Source of the DNA: Kistimonas sp964291505
GTDB taxonomy: Bacteria; Pseudomonadota; Gammaproteobacteria; Pseudomonadales; Endozoicomonadaceae
Length of the DNA stretch: 64,000 bases
Assembly (NCBI GenBank): GCA_964291505.2
Contig: OZ220199.1
Span: forward strand, 1,488,001 to 1,552,000
Direction: 5' to 3'
Below the pieces are notes generated by a model that saw nothing but the letters and a program-made list of their open reading frames with translations, searched no databases and was not told the DNA's origin. Shown here one piece after another: positions 27,646 to 36,313 of the stretch (position 1 is its first letter; the number at the start of each line of letters is the position of its first letter). Position numbers and translations under genes: made by a program.

Positions 27646-29348
27646 TTAGCATGCGCTGAGTAGGTGTGGATCAGTCAGAATTTTGAACAGGTACACCGAA
27701 CCGGTGGTGGTGATCATGCCGTTATTGCCGATGACCCGGTCGTTGGTTATGGCCACTAGATTGCAGTTATCGGGAGAAAAGTCAGCGGCCTGGACTTCAT
27801 GCTCCAGACTGTACCGGCACTTTTCCACCCATCCCAACTTTTTGACATCAAAACTGTGGACATAGATGCTTTTATCAGAAGAGGCCGTCACGAAACTGAG
27901 TCCATCAGGACTGAACCGAGCACTGCTGACACCAGCTCCATGCTGTACCGAATCCCTTTTTTCCAGCTCACTGTGTTCGTTGAGCGTGAAAATCGGCGCC
28001 GATCTCCAGTTAGCTTGTTCATCTTTGGAGAGTATACGAGCGGTGTGATCTTCAGACGCTGTTACTATGCTGCAACCATCAGGACTGCAGTGTATAGAAT
28101 GTATTATCTTTGTATGCGATACCTCCCCCTTCTTCTCATATTTGTTCTCTTTATTGAGAACGAATATACAAGCTTTATTTCGGTCTTTGATGATCAGGTT
28201 GATGCTGCCAGGGAGAAAAAAAGCAGCGGGACTTCTATTCGTTTCACTGGTTGGAATACGGCTTTTTTCGGTCCATTGATTGTTTTTGTTAAGCGTTACA
28301 CCCAGTCTGCATGCTGGATACAGTCGCTCTCCTCCAATACTCCCGCTGCATTACGGGTAAGCACATTGGCGTTTATCCAATGATGTTGTCCATCATGGGA
28401 AAGAATCCGGGCTGTGTGATCTTCAGAGGTTGTCACCAGACAACGACTATCTGTACTGAAATGCGCAGTGATGACCTTGCGTCTATGCTGAACCCAGTGT
28501 TTTTCCTCGGCATGACCTTCTTCATCAAGGGTGGAGATACTGACAGCATGGTTACCATAGACTGTTGCTACACTGCGTAGGTCAGGGCTTATGCGAATGA
28601 AACGAACTGAGGCGTTGTTCTGTGGTTGAAATGTGAAACGGTCTGTCCATTGGTCATTCTCATTCAGGGTAAGAACGTAGGCTTTGTTGTTGGAAGCTAA
28701 CATCAGGCCACGGCTATCATCATCAAAGCAAGCACGGTAGAGCGGACCGGAAAAGAGGAAATTGGGTCGATCAATTGATCCGTCTTGTTTAATAAAAGAA
28801 AAAATATTGGCAGTTTGATCCTTTGAAGCGGTTACCAGATGGCAGCCATTATGACTGAAGGCCACAGCTTTAGTCATCACAAAGTCAGAATGGACTGCCC
28901 TGATTTTTTCAATCAACCGCCAGCGGCCTGCATGTTCAAGTGTTTTGGATATGGCGTGGAACAGTGCTTTATGAAACAGATGCTTTTTTGTATCGCTCTC
29001 CGCCACTAGCTCATTTAAACGTGCAATCGTCTTCTCTCTTCGGTTGCCATGTAGCCATTGGCGAATATTGGATGTGTAACGTTCCACAGAGAATGCGGAT
29101 GGTGCAGGGGAATGAGGGTACTGCCTCCAGAAAGCCTCCGAGTGGAGCATTTTGTCTTCGATTATACGGGTATGCCTGCTATTAAGCTGTGCACAGGAAA
29201 CAAGATCCGGTGCGGGTAAAAATTGATAAACAACCTCAAAGACATGATCAGGAAGAAGGGACCATGGAACGTTATCGGGGTCTGATGTGGCGGCTTGTTG
29301 ATGTTTCAGTTCAAATGCTGTGTGGGATGTTTTGCTGACAGATTCCAT
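27646..29348 (-). pseudogene. F-box plus WD40-repeat protein, split by one frameshift
   Basis: The start is ATG 29348 (MESVSKTSHTAF) just after GAGGT. Residues about 28-75 form an F-box: WSLLPDHVFEVVYQFLPAPD followed by LVSCAQLNSRHTRIIED and EAFWRQ, matching the eukaryotic LPDE--I---L---L--C--V-R pattern. WD40-like blades follow (VAFSHNGCHLVTASKDQTAN, TAHFSTDSRCLVTTSEDHTA). A one-base frameshift near 28316-28330 ends the first part at 28296. The next frame continues with GVTLNKNNQWTEKS and more blades (IHCSPDGCSIVTASEDHTAR, ARFSPDGLSFVTASSDKS) to 27646. Full length would be about 568 aa. F-box proteins with WD40 substrate domains (FBXW type) are SCF ubiquitin-ligase receptors. The frameshift may be decay or a sequence error. 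Confidence 0.82.
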
Positions 29349-29661
29349 TGAATACCTCTTTCCTGAGTACACTCTTCCTGTGTATAGAGAGGTATAACCG
29401 TAAATGGTTTCATGAATACGTAACGATTACAGGCAGTCATAGCAATGATGTTTGTAAATCGTTCTGATTGTCCCCTGACCAGCCTCATCATCTGATAGTC
29501 ATAATGCATGATGAATTATCAGACGAGTAAAGCCACTAACCAGCCATCACCAACACAATGAGGCTAATGACATCGTGGTTACAGAGTATTGAAAAGAACG
29601 AGGATGGTGATCTATGGAGATCAAGGGTGATAAATTCGCGTGATAGGGATCATTCGGTTTA
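29349..29661. other. Intergenic stretch
   Basis: No gene is supported between the F-box-WD40 start and the TrmB-like stop. It holds the 5' leader of the F-box gene and an AT-rich segment with no clear motif. Confidence 0.4.
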
Positions 29662-30402
29662 TCACAGTAATTGCCAGAGCGTATCAAATATCACCTTCTG
29701 GGCAGTGGCAATCTCGACAGAATCAATCACCGTCGCTACCGGGTAGTTCTCTGAAGCCAGCGAGATCATGGCGACTTTGGGGGGGTAAATCGCGATATAG
29801 CTGGCATCCGGTTGGCCCTGGGTGCGAATCCATTTCCGTTCGGAATATTCCGCATCTTCACCCCCTTCACCCAGGGCGATCACCTTAACGCTGATCTTCT
29901 GCCGTATACGTTGCGCCGTATAGTTAGGAAACGGCCGGTACAGATGCTGCCGCAGGGACTTGGAGGAAAACACCGAATAGGTTTTTTCAGGCTGTGAGGC
30001 GACCGTCGCAAGGATATCTTTCAATACCAGCTCAATGCCGTCATCGCCTTCATAAAAGCTGACATTGCCGCTGCTGAAATCCGGTTTCAGGTGGTGCAGG
30101 CCGGGAATAATATCCGTTTTCAGTTGTTCGATAGTGTGCTTCAGGGCGTTCTGTTTTTCTTCCGCCAGTTGTAGCAGCCGCTCGGGATCTTCTGCCCGGA
30201 ATACCCTGCGCTTACCTTTCGGGAAATAACTGACAATACCCCGGGCGGCAAGCCGTTTCAGGGTTTCATAGGTGGTGCCGCGGTTGACGCCGGTCTGTGC
30301 GGCAATGTCCCGGATGGAGGCCGGTCCCAGGCGGAACAGCGTCATGTAGATGCTGATCTCTCGGTCATCCAGGTCAAGCTGTTTGAGGGTGTCGAGATTC
30401 AT
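29662..30402 (-). CDS. TrmB-like transcriptional regulator
   Basis: This 246-aa protein has an N-terminal winged helix (residues about 10-75: GPASIRDIAAQTGVNRGTTY and ETLKRLAARGIVSYF) of the TrmB type. A short coiled coil (LAEEKQNALKHTIEQLK) and a C-terminal effector-binding domain follow. TrmB proteins usually sense sugars. It is divergent from glmU across 224 bp that hold two identical-pattern inverted repeats, one overlapping its own start. This points to control of itself and of amino-sugar synthesis. There is no obvious ribosome-binding site before ATG 30402. Confidence 0.8.
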   Translation of the reverse strand: MNLDTLKQLDLDDREISIYMTLFRLGPASIRDIAAQTGVNRGTTYETLKRLAARGIVSYFPKGKRRVFRAEDPERLLQLAEEKQNALKHTIEQLKTDIIPGLHHLKPDFSSGNVSFYEGDDGIELVLKDILATVASQPEKTYSVFSSKSLRQHLYRPFPNYTAQRIRQKISVKVIALGEGGEDAEYSERKWIRTQGQPDASYIAIYPPKVAMISLASENYPVATVIDSVEIATAQKVIFDTLWQLL

Positions 30403-30424
30403 TTGTCAAAAAATGTATGACAAA
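30402..30424. promoter_or_regulatory. Operator-like repeat TGTCA-N9-TGACA, copy 1
   Basis: Arms TTTGTCA and TGACAAA are inverted with 9 bp between them, directly against the start codon of the TrmB-like gene. The same half-sites and spacing recur at 30476-30496. Probable autoregulatory site (inference). Confidence 0.6.
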
Positions 30425-30475
30425 ACCTATTGTCTGGAAGCTTAAACCGAATAATATGGCTTTAAGCTAGTATTA

Positions 30476-30496
30476 CTGTCAATGAAACATTGACAG
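30476..30496. promoter_or_regulatory. Operator-like repeat TGTCA-N9-TGACA, copy 2
   Basis: This is a perfect palindrome with 9-bp arms CTGTCAATG and CATTGACAG around AAA, containing TGTCA-N9-TGACA exactly as in copy 1. It lies 130 bp upstream of glmU, where an activator or repressor would act. Confidence 0.62.
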
Positions 30497-30626
30497 AATG
30501 ATCGAATTTCTGGGGCCTGCCTGCGTGGTGGGCTCTTTGCTGTGGTACAGCACCTGTGCGTCCAGTGGTTTCCGGTAAGCGTTGTCCGGGCTGGCTGGAT
30601 GCCATTACCGGATTATGTGAATTGTC

Positions 30627-32009
30627 ATGAAAATCGAAACCATTATTCTGGCCGCCGGCCAGGGCAGTCGGATGAAATCCGCGCTACCCAAAGTGCTTCA
30701 CCCCATCGCGGGTCGTCCCATGCTGGAACATGTCATGTTGTCTGCCCAGAAACTGCAGGCGAAACAGACACATGTTGAGGGTGGTCTGCATGTGGTGATT
30801 GGCCACGGAGCGGATCAGGTTCGCGAACGCTTGGGCAACTACGCCGTTAACTGGGTGGAACAGACAGAACAGCTGGGCACCGGGCATGCGGTCATGCAGG
30901 CGGCGCCGGCCTGTGGTGAGGCGGAGATCGTACTGGTGTTGTACGGCGATGTGCCTCTGATCCAGTCCGCGACACTGGAATCTCTGGCGGCGGCTTGCAA
31001 CGGTGACCGTCTGGCGCTGCTGACCATCAACCTACCCAACCCCAGTGGCTATGGACGTATCGTGCGGGATGCCACTGGTGCTATTCAGGCCATAGTCGAA
31101 GACAAGGATGCCTCACCGGAGCAGCACGCGATCACTGAGATCAACACCGGCATCATGGCGATCCCTGGCAAGCGTCTGAATACTTGGCTCGACAAACTTT
31201 CCTGCGAGAACGCCCAGGGCGAATATTATCTGACAGATATTGTTGCCATGGCGGTAGCAGAAGGAACCGCCGTGGTGCATGCCCAGCCGCAGAGCGCGAC
31301 CGAGGTTCAGGGTGTGAATAACCGTGCCCAGCAGGCTACGCTGGAGCGTCAGCTGCAGCGCCAGCAGGCGGAAAAACTGATGGCGGATGGTGTCACACTG
31401 CTTGATCCAAGTCGTCTGGATATTCGCGGTACTCTGCAGGCAGGTAATGATGTCGTGATCGACATTAACTGTGTGTTTGAGGGCGCAGTCGTGCTGGAAG
31501 ATGGCGTGGAAATAGGCCCCGGTTGCGTGATCAGTAATGCAATGATCGGCGCGGGTACCCGTATCAAGGCTAACAGCATTATTGAAGAATCCGTGGTGGC
31601 ATCTAATTGTGATATCGGGCCGTTTGCCCGTCTCCGCCCCGGTACCCATCTTGAGGATAGCGCCAAGGTCGGCAACTTTGTTGAAACCAAGAAGACTGTG
31701 ATTGGCGCTGGTAGCAAAGTGAACCATCTGAGCTATGTTGGTGATGCGGACGTCGGTGCGGGCGTAAATGTTGGTGCGGGCACCATTACCTGCAATTACG
31801 ACGGTGTGAACAAATTCCGCACGGTGATTGGTGATGGCGCCTTTATTGGCTCCAATTCTTCGCTGGTGGCGCCGGTAACCGTGGGTGAAGGCGCGACGGT
31901 CGGCGCCGGTTCCACCATTACCCGTGATATTCCGGGGCAAAACCTGAGTGTGGCCCGGGGACGGCAGAAAAACATAGAGGGCTGGAAACGCCCGGAAAAA
32001 AAGGCCTGA
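30627..32009 (+). CDS. glmU: Bifunctional GlmU: glucosamine-1-P acetyltransferase / UDP-GlcNAc pyrophosphorylase
   Basis: This 460-aa protein (E. coli 456) makes UDP-GlcNAc for peptidoglycan and LPS from glucosamine-1-phosphate, acetyl-CoA and UTP. The uridylyltransferase motif LAAGQGSRMKSALPKVLH is at residues 8-25, and YGDVPL marks the metal site. The C-terminal half is a left-handed beta-helix of hexapeptide repeats with the acetyltransferase landmarks GPFARLRPGT, VGNFVETKK and GAGTITCNYDG. glmS follows after 91 bp. No clear ribosome-binding site precedes ATG 30627. Confidence 0.98.
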   Translation: MKIETIILAAGQGSRMKSALPKVLHPIAGRPMLEHVMLSAQKLQAKQTHVEGGLHVVIGHGADQVRERLGNYAVNWVEQTEQLGTGHAVMQAAPACGEAEIVLVLYGDVPLIQSATLESLAAACNGDRLALLTINLPNPSGYGRIVRDATGAIQAIVEDKDASPEQHAITEINTGIMAIPGKRLNTWLDKLSCENAQGEYYLTDIVAMAVAEGTAVVHAQPQSATEVQGVNNRAQQATLERQLQRQQAEKLMADGVTLLDPSRLDIRGTLQAGNDVVIDINCVFEGAVVLEDGVEIGPGCVISNAMIGAGTRIKANSIIEESVVASNCDIGPFARLRPGTHLEDSAKVGNFVETKKTVIGAGSKVNHLSYVGDADVGAGVNVGAGTITCNYDGVNKFRTVIGDGAFIGSNSSLVAPVTVGEGATVGAGSTITRDIPGQNLSVARGRQKNIEGWKRPEKKA

Positions 32010-32027
32010 AGGCCAACTAACCGATGG

Positions 32028-32060
32028 GCTGAAAGAAAACGACAGATTTCTTCTTTCAGC
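32028..32060 (+). terminator. Hairpin between glmU and glmS
   Basis: GCTGAAAGAA and TTCTTTCAGC form a 10-bp stem with a 13-nt loop in the 91-bp spacer. There is no strong T-run, so it may be a processing or partial termination site in a glmUS transcript. Confidence 0.5.
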
Positions 32061-32100
32061 TAAAAACGAATACTGTCGTTTAGAGTACAGGAACAGAATT

Positions 32101-33933
32101 ATGTGCGGCATCGTGGGCGCAGTTGCGCAAAGGGACGTGGCTCAGATCCTCGTGGAAGGATTGAAGCGGCTGGAATACCGGGGTTATGACTCCGCCGGTC
32201 TGGCAGTGATTAATACTGAAGGCAATATTGCCCGCTTGCGTCGACTGGGTAAGGTTCGTGCGTTGGAAGAAGCGCTGGAACAGGATCCGGTCATTGGCGG
32301 AACTGGCATCGCCCACACCCGCTGGGCAACCCATGGCGCACCTAGTGAGGCGAATGCTCATCCTCATATTTCCGGCGACAACATCGCGCTGGTGCACAAC
32401 GGCATTATCGAAAACCATGAACTGCTGCGGAATTACCTGCAGGAGCAGGGTTATACCTTTGTGTCTGAAACTGATACCGAAGTGATTGCCCACCTGGTGC
32501 ATCATGAGCAGAAGCAGGGGCTTTCCCTGCTGGAAGCGCTTCAGAAAGCCGTACATCGGCTTGAAGGTGCCTACGGTACGGTTGTGATGGATCGGAATGA
32601 TCCGGAGCGCCTGGTCGTGGCCCGTTCCGGTAGCCCATTAGTGATCGGTGTGGGCATTGGTGAATATTTTGTGGCGTCTGACCAGCTGGCACTGTTGCCG
32701 GTAACCCACCGGTTCATCTTCCTGGAAGAAGGGGATGTCGCGGAAATTACCCGGCAAGGTGTTCGTATTTTCGACAGTTCCGGCCTGTCGGTTGAGCGCG
32801 AGGTAGTGGACAGTGACCTCGACCACGAAGCCGGTGACAAGGGGCCTTACCGCCACTTCATGCTGAAGGAAATTTTCGAGCAGCCTGACGCCATTGCCAG
32901 CACGCTGGAAGATCGTATGACCGCCGATACGATCGTGCTTGAATCCTTCGGACACCGTGCCATGGAAATCCTGCGCCGGGTACGTGCGGTACAGATCATC
33001 GCCTGTGGTACCAGCTATCATGCGGCGATGGTCGCCCGTTACTGGTTTGAAACCTATGGCATCGCCTGCCGGGTGGAGATCGCTTCAGAATTCCGTTATC
33101 GCAAGGCGTTTGTTCCCGATGACTGCTTGTTCCTGACCATTTCCCAATCTGGTGAAACTGCGGATACGCTGGCGGCGCTGCGCATGGCCAAGGAACAGGG
33201 CTTCATGAGCAGCATGACCATCTGTAATGTGCCGGGTTCGTCCTTGGTCCGTGAATCAGATATGGCGTTCATGACCCGTGCCGGTGCAGAAATTGGTGTG
33301 GCGTCCACTAAGGCGTTTACTACCCAGCTGACAGCACTGCTGATGCTGGTCACTGCCACCGCGCGGGCAACCGGTCGAATTGATGCAGGACAGGAAGCAG
33401 AAATCGTCCGTGAACTGCGTGAACTGCCCCACATGATTCGCAATGTGCTGACACTGGATGATTCTATTCAACAGCTCTCAGAAGCCTTTGCGGACAAGCA
33501 TCACAGTCTGTTCCTGGGACGGGGCACCATGTACCCCATCGCCATGGAAGGGGCGCTGAAGCTGAAGGAAATTTCCTATATCCATGCAGAAGCTTATGCT
33601 GCCGGTGAACTCAAGCACGGCCCGCTGGCGCTGATCGACAGCGATATGCCGGTGGTTGTGGTCGCACCCAACAATGAGTTGCTGGAAAAGTTGAAGTCCA
33701 ATATGGAAGAGGTCCGCGCCCGCGGCGGCCAGCTATATGTGTTTGCAGATCGCCATGCGCGGCTGGTGGCCGGTGACGGTATCCAGGTGATTCCGCTGGA
33801 GAAGGTGCACGATATCGTGGCGCCGATCCTGTACACCATACCGCTGCAGCTGTTGTCCTACTACGTGGCCATCATTAAAGGCACGGATGTGGACCAGCCG
33901 AGGAATCTGGCGAAGTCAGTAACTGTCGAATGA
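32101..33933 (+). CDS. glmS: Glucosamine-6-phosphate synthase (glutamine-fructose-6-P transaminase)
   Basis: This 610-aa enzyme (E. coli 609) forms glucosamine-6-phosphate from fructose-6-phosphate and glutamine. It has the N-terminal nucleophile Cys after the initiator Met (MCGIVGAV), a glutaminase domain with HTRWATHG, and two SIS sugar-isomerase domains (SQSGETADTLAAL; GRGTMYPIAMEGALKLKE). It ends in the family C-tail RNLAKSVTVE. An AGGA site precedes ATG 32101. It acts two steps before GlmU in the same pathway. Confidence 0.98.
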   Translation: MCGIVGAVAQRDVAQILVEGLKRLEYRGYDSAGLAVINTEGNIARLRRLGKVRALEEALEQDPVIGGTGIAHTRWATHGAPSEANAHPHISGDNIALVHNGIIENHELLRNYLQEQGYTFVSETDTEVIAHLVHHEQKQGLSLLEALQKAVHRLEGAYGTVVMDRNDPERLVVARSGSPLVIGVGIGEYFVASDQLALLPVTHRFIFLEEGDVAEITRQGVRIFDSSGLSVEREVVDSDLDHEAGDKGPYRHFMLKEIFEQPDAIASTLEDRMTADTIVLESFGHRAMEILRRVRAVQIIACGTSYHAAMVARYWFETYGIACRVEIASEFRYRKAFVPDDCLFLTISQSGETADTLAALRMAKEQGFMSSMTICNVPGSSLVRESDMAFMTRAGAEIGVASTKAFTTQLTALLMLVTATARATGRIDAGQEAEIVRELRELPHMIRNVLTLDDSIQQLSEAFADKHHSLFLGRGTMYPIAMEGALKLKEISYIHAEAYAAGELKHGPLALIDSDMPVVVVAPNNELLEKLKSNMEEVRARGGQLYVFADRHARLVAGDGIQVIPLEKVHDIVAPILYTIPLQLLSYYVAIIKGTDVDQPRNLAKSVTVE

Positions 33934-33935
33934 TA

Positions 33936-33957
33936 AAACGGGGCGAAAGCCCCGTTT
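33936..33957 (+). terminator. Terminator hairpin after glmS
   Basis: AAACGGGGC-GAAA-GCCCCGTTT is a 9-bp GC-rich stem with a GNRA-type loop, a few bases after the glmS stop. Confidence 0.85.
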
Positions 33958-33989
33958 ATGTTGATGGCATGATTGTTACTAAAATGATT

Positions 33990-35276
33990 CTACTCTTCCA
34001 TCATTGTGGCTCTTGCTTCCTTGAATTCATCCACTTTGAATAGATTTTTAAGAATACAAACGACATCCGTACTTTCATCGTTTTCCTCATCCTCTGAGTC
34101 CTCGTGCTGGACATTGGCATTAGGAGAACCGTTGTCAGCATGCCTTTCATATAGTGCAAGTAACTCTCCAAGATCGACAAAGTATTGTCCTTCGTGAAAG
34201 GTGGCGAGCTGCTGATTGATGATCGCTGACTGGAGTTGTTCCTCGCTATATTTTTTGGCCAAACGGGGATCATAAGCGAAATCGAACAAATTGATTCCAC
34301 TGGTGGCTAGTCCCTTTACATTTCTTAGAGAGGAAGCTAATTTTTCATTAGGTAATTCCATGTTCTCAATAAAAATTCGATCCAGATGACCATATGCATT
34401 TTTTTCAGAAGTGATTTTTATTAAAGGTGAGCAATCTAGCTCGAACCCGGATGTGCCTGTTCCGAAATCAATTACGTCATCCAAATCATCTTTCTTTATT
34501 TTCATTGGGTAAGCTGCTTTTACTAGCTTGGCCAGGAAATAAAAGGGATAATCTAAATCATGGCACTTTCCACCACCTAAGACATTTTCATATTTTCCTG
34601 GTTGATCTACAGATGGTGTCAGCATTGATATTTGTAGTAATGGCCATCCTGTTTTTAAGTTTCTTGGTACGGAGGGTATTTTGGCCATTTTAGGTTTGCC
34701 ATCATTATAAGACCTGACAAAATCAGGCTCTTCCATCAAAGGGGAAAAATAGGGATTTTCATAACGGGTTTTATCAGCTGGTGTTTCTGCCGCTGCCTCA
34801 TCTTGGATTTCGGATGATGTTTGAGGTACAGGTACAGGTACAGGTACAGGTACAGGTACAGGTACAGGTACAGGTACAGGTACAGAATCCTCTCCTCCGG
34901 GGAGAGTCGCTATATCGTTTGTTATAGGTCTTTCACTATTATTGTTATGATCGAGGGTGATTTTTTCATCAAACAGATGTGAGATATGCTCTGATCGGCT
35001 GAGTTGTTGGTTGATAGCCTCCTGTATTCGGACTGTGCGGCTTTTAAGTGTACCTTCAAAAATGCGATGGGTTATAAATTCGGATAATGCTTTTAACCAA
35101 CTTTTGGGTTTGTCTGTACGATTTACTGTTGCGTGATGGTTGCTAATAGTGACTTCATAACTGTTTCCATCCACTCGAAAACAACCTTTTCCAATTCCAA
35201 GATCATGCAGTTCTTTAGTGCTTATTGATATTGCTTGGATCCTATCAAAAGAACCTAGAGCTTTACTGATAGTCAT
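33990..35276 (-). CDS. 428-aa orphan protein with a Val-Pro tandem linker
   Basis: No family is recognised. ATG 35276 follows a GAGG site. Residues about 1-125 form one region (with CFRVDGNSYEVTISNHHA). A rigid (VP)10 linker follows, then a second region of about 250 residues (FYFLAKLVKAAYPMK, DVIDFGTGTSGFELDCS). The C-terminal tail is acidic (EDSEDEENDESTDVV). No signal peptide or membrane segment is seen. AT-rich coding sequence next to core glmS suggests an accessory, possibly acquired gene. Confidence 0.78.
   Translation of the reverse strand: MTISKALGSFDRIQAISISTKELHDLGIGKGCFRVDGNSYEVTISNHHATVNRTDKPKSWLKALSEFITHRIFEGTLKSRTVRIQEAINQQLSRSEHISHLFDEKITLDHNNNSERPITNDIATLPGGEDSVPVPVPVPVPVPVPVPVPVPQTSSEIQDEAAAETPADKTRYENPYFSPLMEEPDFVRSYNDGKPKMAKIPSVPRNLKTGWPLLQISMLTPSVDQPGKYENVLGGGKCHDLDYPFYFLAKLVKAAYPMKIKKDDLDDVIDFGTGTSGFELDCSPLIKITSEKNAYGHLDRIFIENMELPNEKLASSLRNVKGLATSGINLFDFAYDPRLAKKYSEEQLQSAIINQQLATFHEGQYFVDLGELLALYERHADNGSPNANVQHEDSEDEENDESTDVVCILKNLFKVDEFKEARATMMEE
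34825..34884. repeat. 6-bp tandem repeat GGTACA, ten units
   Basis: Ten exact units encode alternating Val-Pro in the 428-aa orphan protein. Unit gain or loss would change linker length in frame. Confidence 0.95.
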
Positions 35277-35832
35277 ATTTTTGCCTCGTAAAATAGTTGT
35301 GTGTTTTTTGAGGTAGGGATAGCTTATTTCCAGGTTAATTATTTTAATGACAGAGTTCTTTTAATGATATGCTACTAACTGCTTAATCTTTTCAGGAAGT
35401 CTTTTTCGGTCAAATGTTAATTCTTTTTTGTTATGCTTTATGTTCTTTGTTATATCGAATAAGTATTTCTTATTGTAATACAGGTTATTAGGCTGTGTGC
35501 ATATCTAAAGATATGTGAAATAATCATGCACAACGCAGGCAATAACCCCCAGGCTTTTTGGTTGCCACCATGGAGGAAATCTAAGACCTTAGAGGAGGAT
35601 ATCTGATGAATTATTGCCTTCAAGAAATTCCGTATGTTGGTCTTTGAGGTTGACTATTCCAGTCGTTACTTTGTATGAATAATCTAGTTTACGCATTCCT
35701 AGAAAATAGGGTAATGCGGGTTTAAGAAATCACATGATGTAATTGGATGTTCTTATATTTTACTAGAATCTATCTCAAAACTCAGATTTAAAAGTAGCTA
35801 TGCTCTTTCATGTGCAATTAGCGGTATCTGTC
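35277..35832. other. Intergenic stretch
   Basis: AT-rich sequence with no supportable gene. It carries the leader of the 428-aa gene. Around 35540-35620 there is a short purine-rich stretch of unknown origin that may be insertion-sequence debris. Confidence 0.35.
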
Positions 35833-36181
35833 ATGAAAGAACTAATCGATGCCCAGTGGGAGTGCCTTACCCCTCTCTTTCCCTGAAAAGATATTAAACC
35901 AGGCGGCAATGGAAGACCCTGACATCCAGCAAGACTGGTGTTTGAAGGGATTCTCTGGATTTTGCGGACAGGTGCCCAATGGCACCACTTGTCAGGCAGA
36001 TTTCCCTCTTATCAAACCTGTCATCGCCGCTTTCAAGAATGGTAAATCATGGAATTGATGGAACAAATTATTAAAGCATTGGCTCAAGACCTGGAAGACC
36101 GAGGTAATCTTGACCTCTCTGAATACTTTGTTGATGGCCGCTTTGTTCCTGCAAAAATAAGGGGCATTCGTATCAACAGCT
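35833..36181 (+). pseudogene. IS5-family transposase remnant
   Basis: One reading frame with three in-frame stops gives MKELIDAQWECLTPLFP, then LVFEGILWILRTGAQWHHLS, RRFQEW and NLDLSEYFVDGRFVPAKIRG. This is the N-terminal and first catalytic part of an IS5 (IS427-like) transposase, with WILRTGAQW and the DGRFV Asp motif. The remaining two thirds are missing and no terminal repeats were found. Confidence 0.8.
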
Positions 36182-36313
36182 TCTGGTGCATGATCATAAA
36201 CAGAATTGTTTGAGGCATAACATTATAGTTATTTCTGATCACAGATTTGAACATTATCCTCGATTGTAAGTCTGATTTCCGCATATCAATGAATCCCAAA
36301 AGGAATTGTCAGT

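Noticed and set aside
31113..32111. Minus-strand open frame of 332 codons
   Set aside because: Shadow of glmU, which is unmistakable on the plus strand.
35540..35620. Purine-rich block thought to be a second insertion-sequence end
   Set aside because: No inverted partner or coding similarity could be found by eye. Only the IS5-type fragment at 35833-36181 is supportable.
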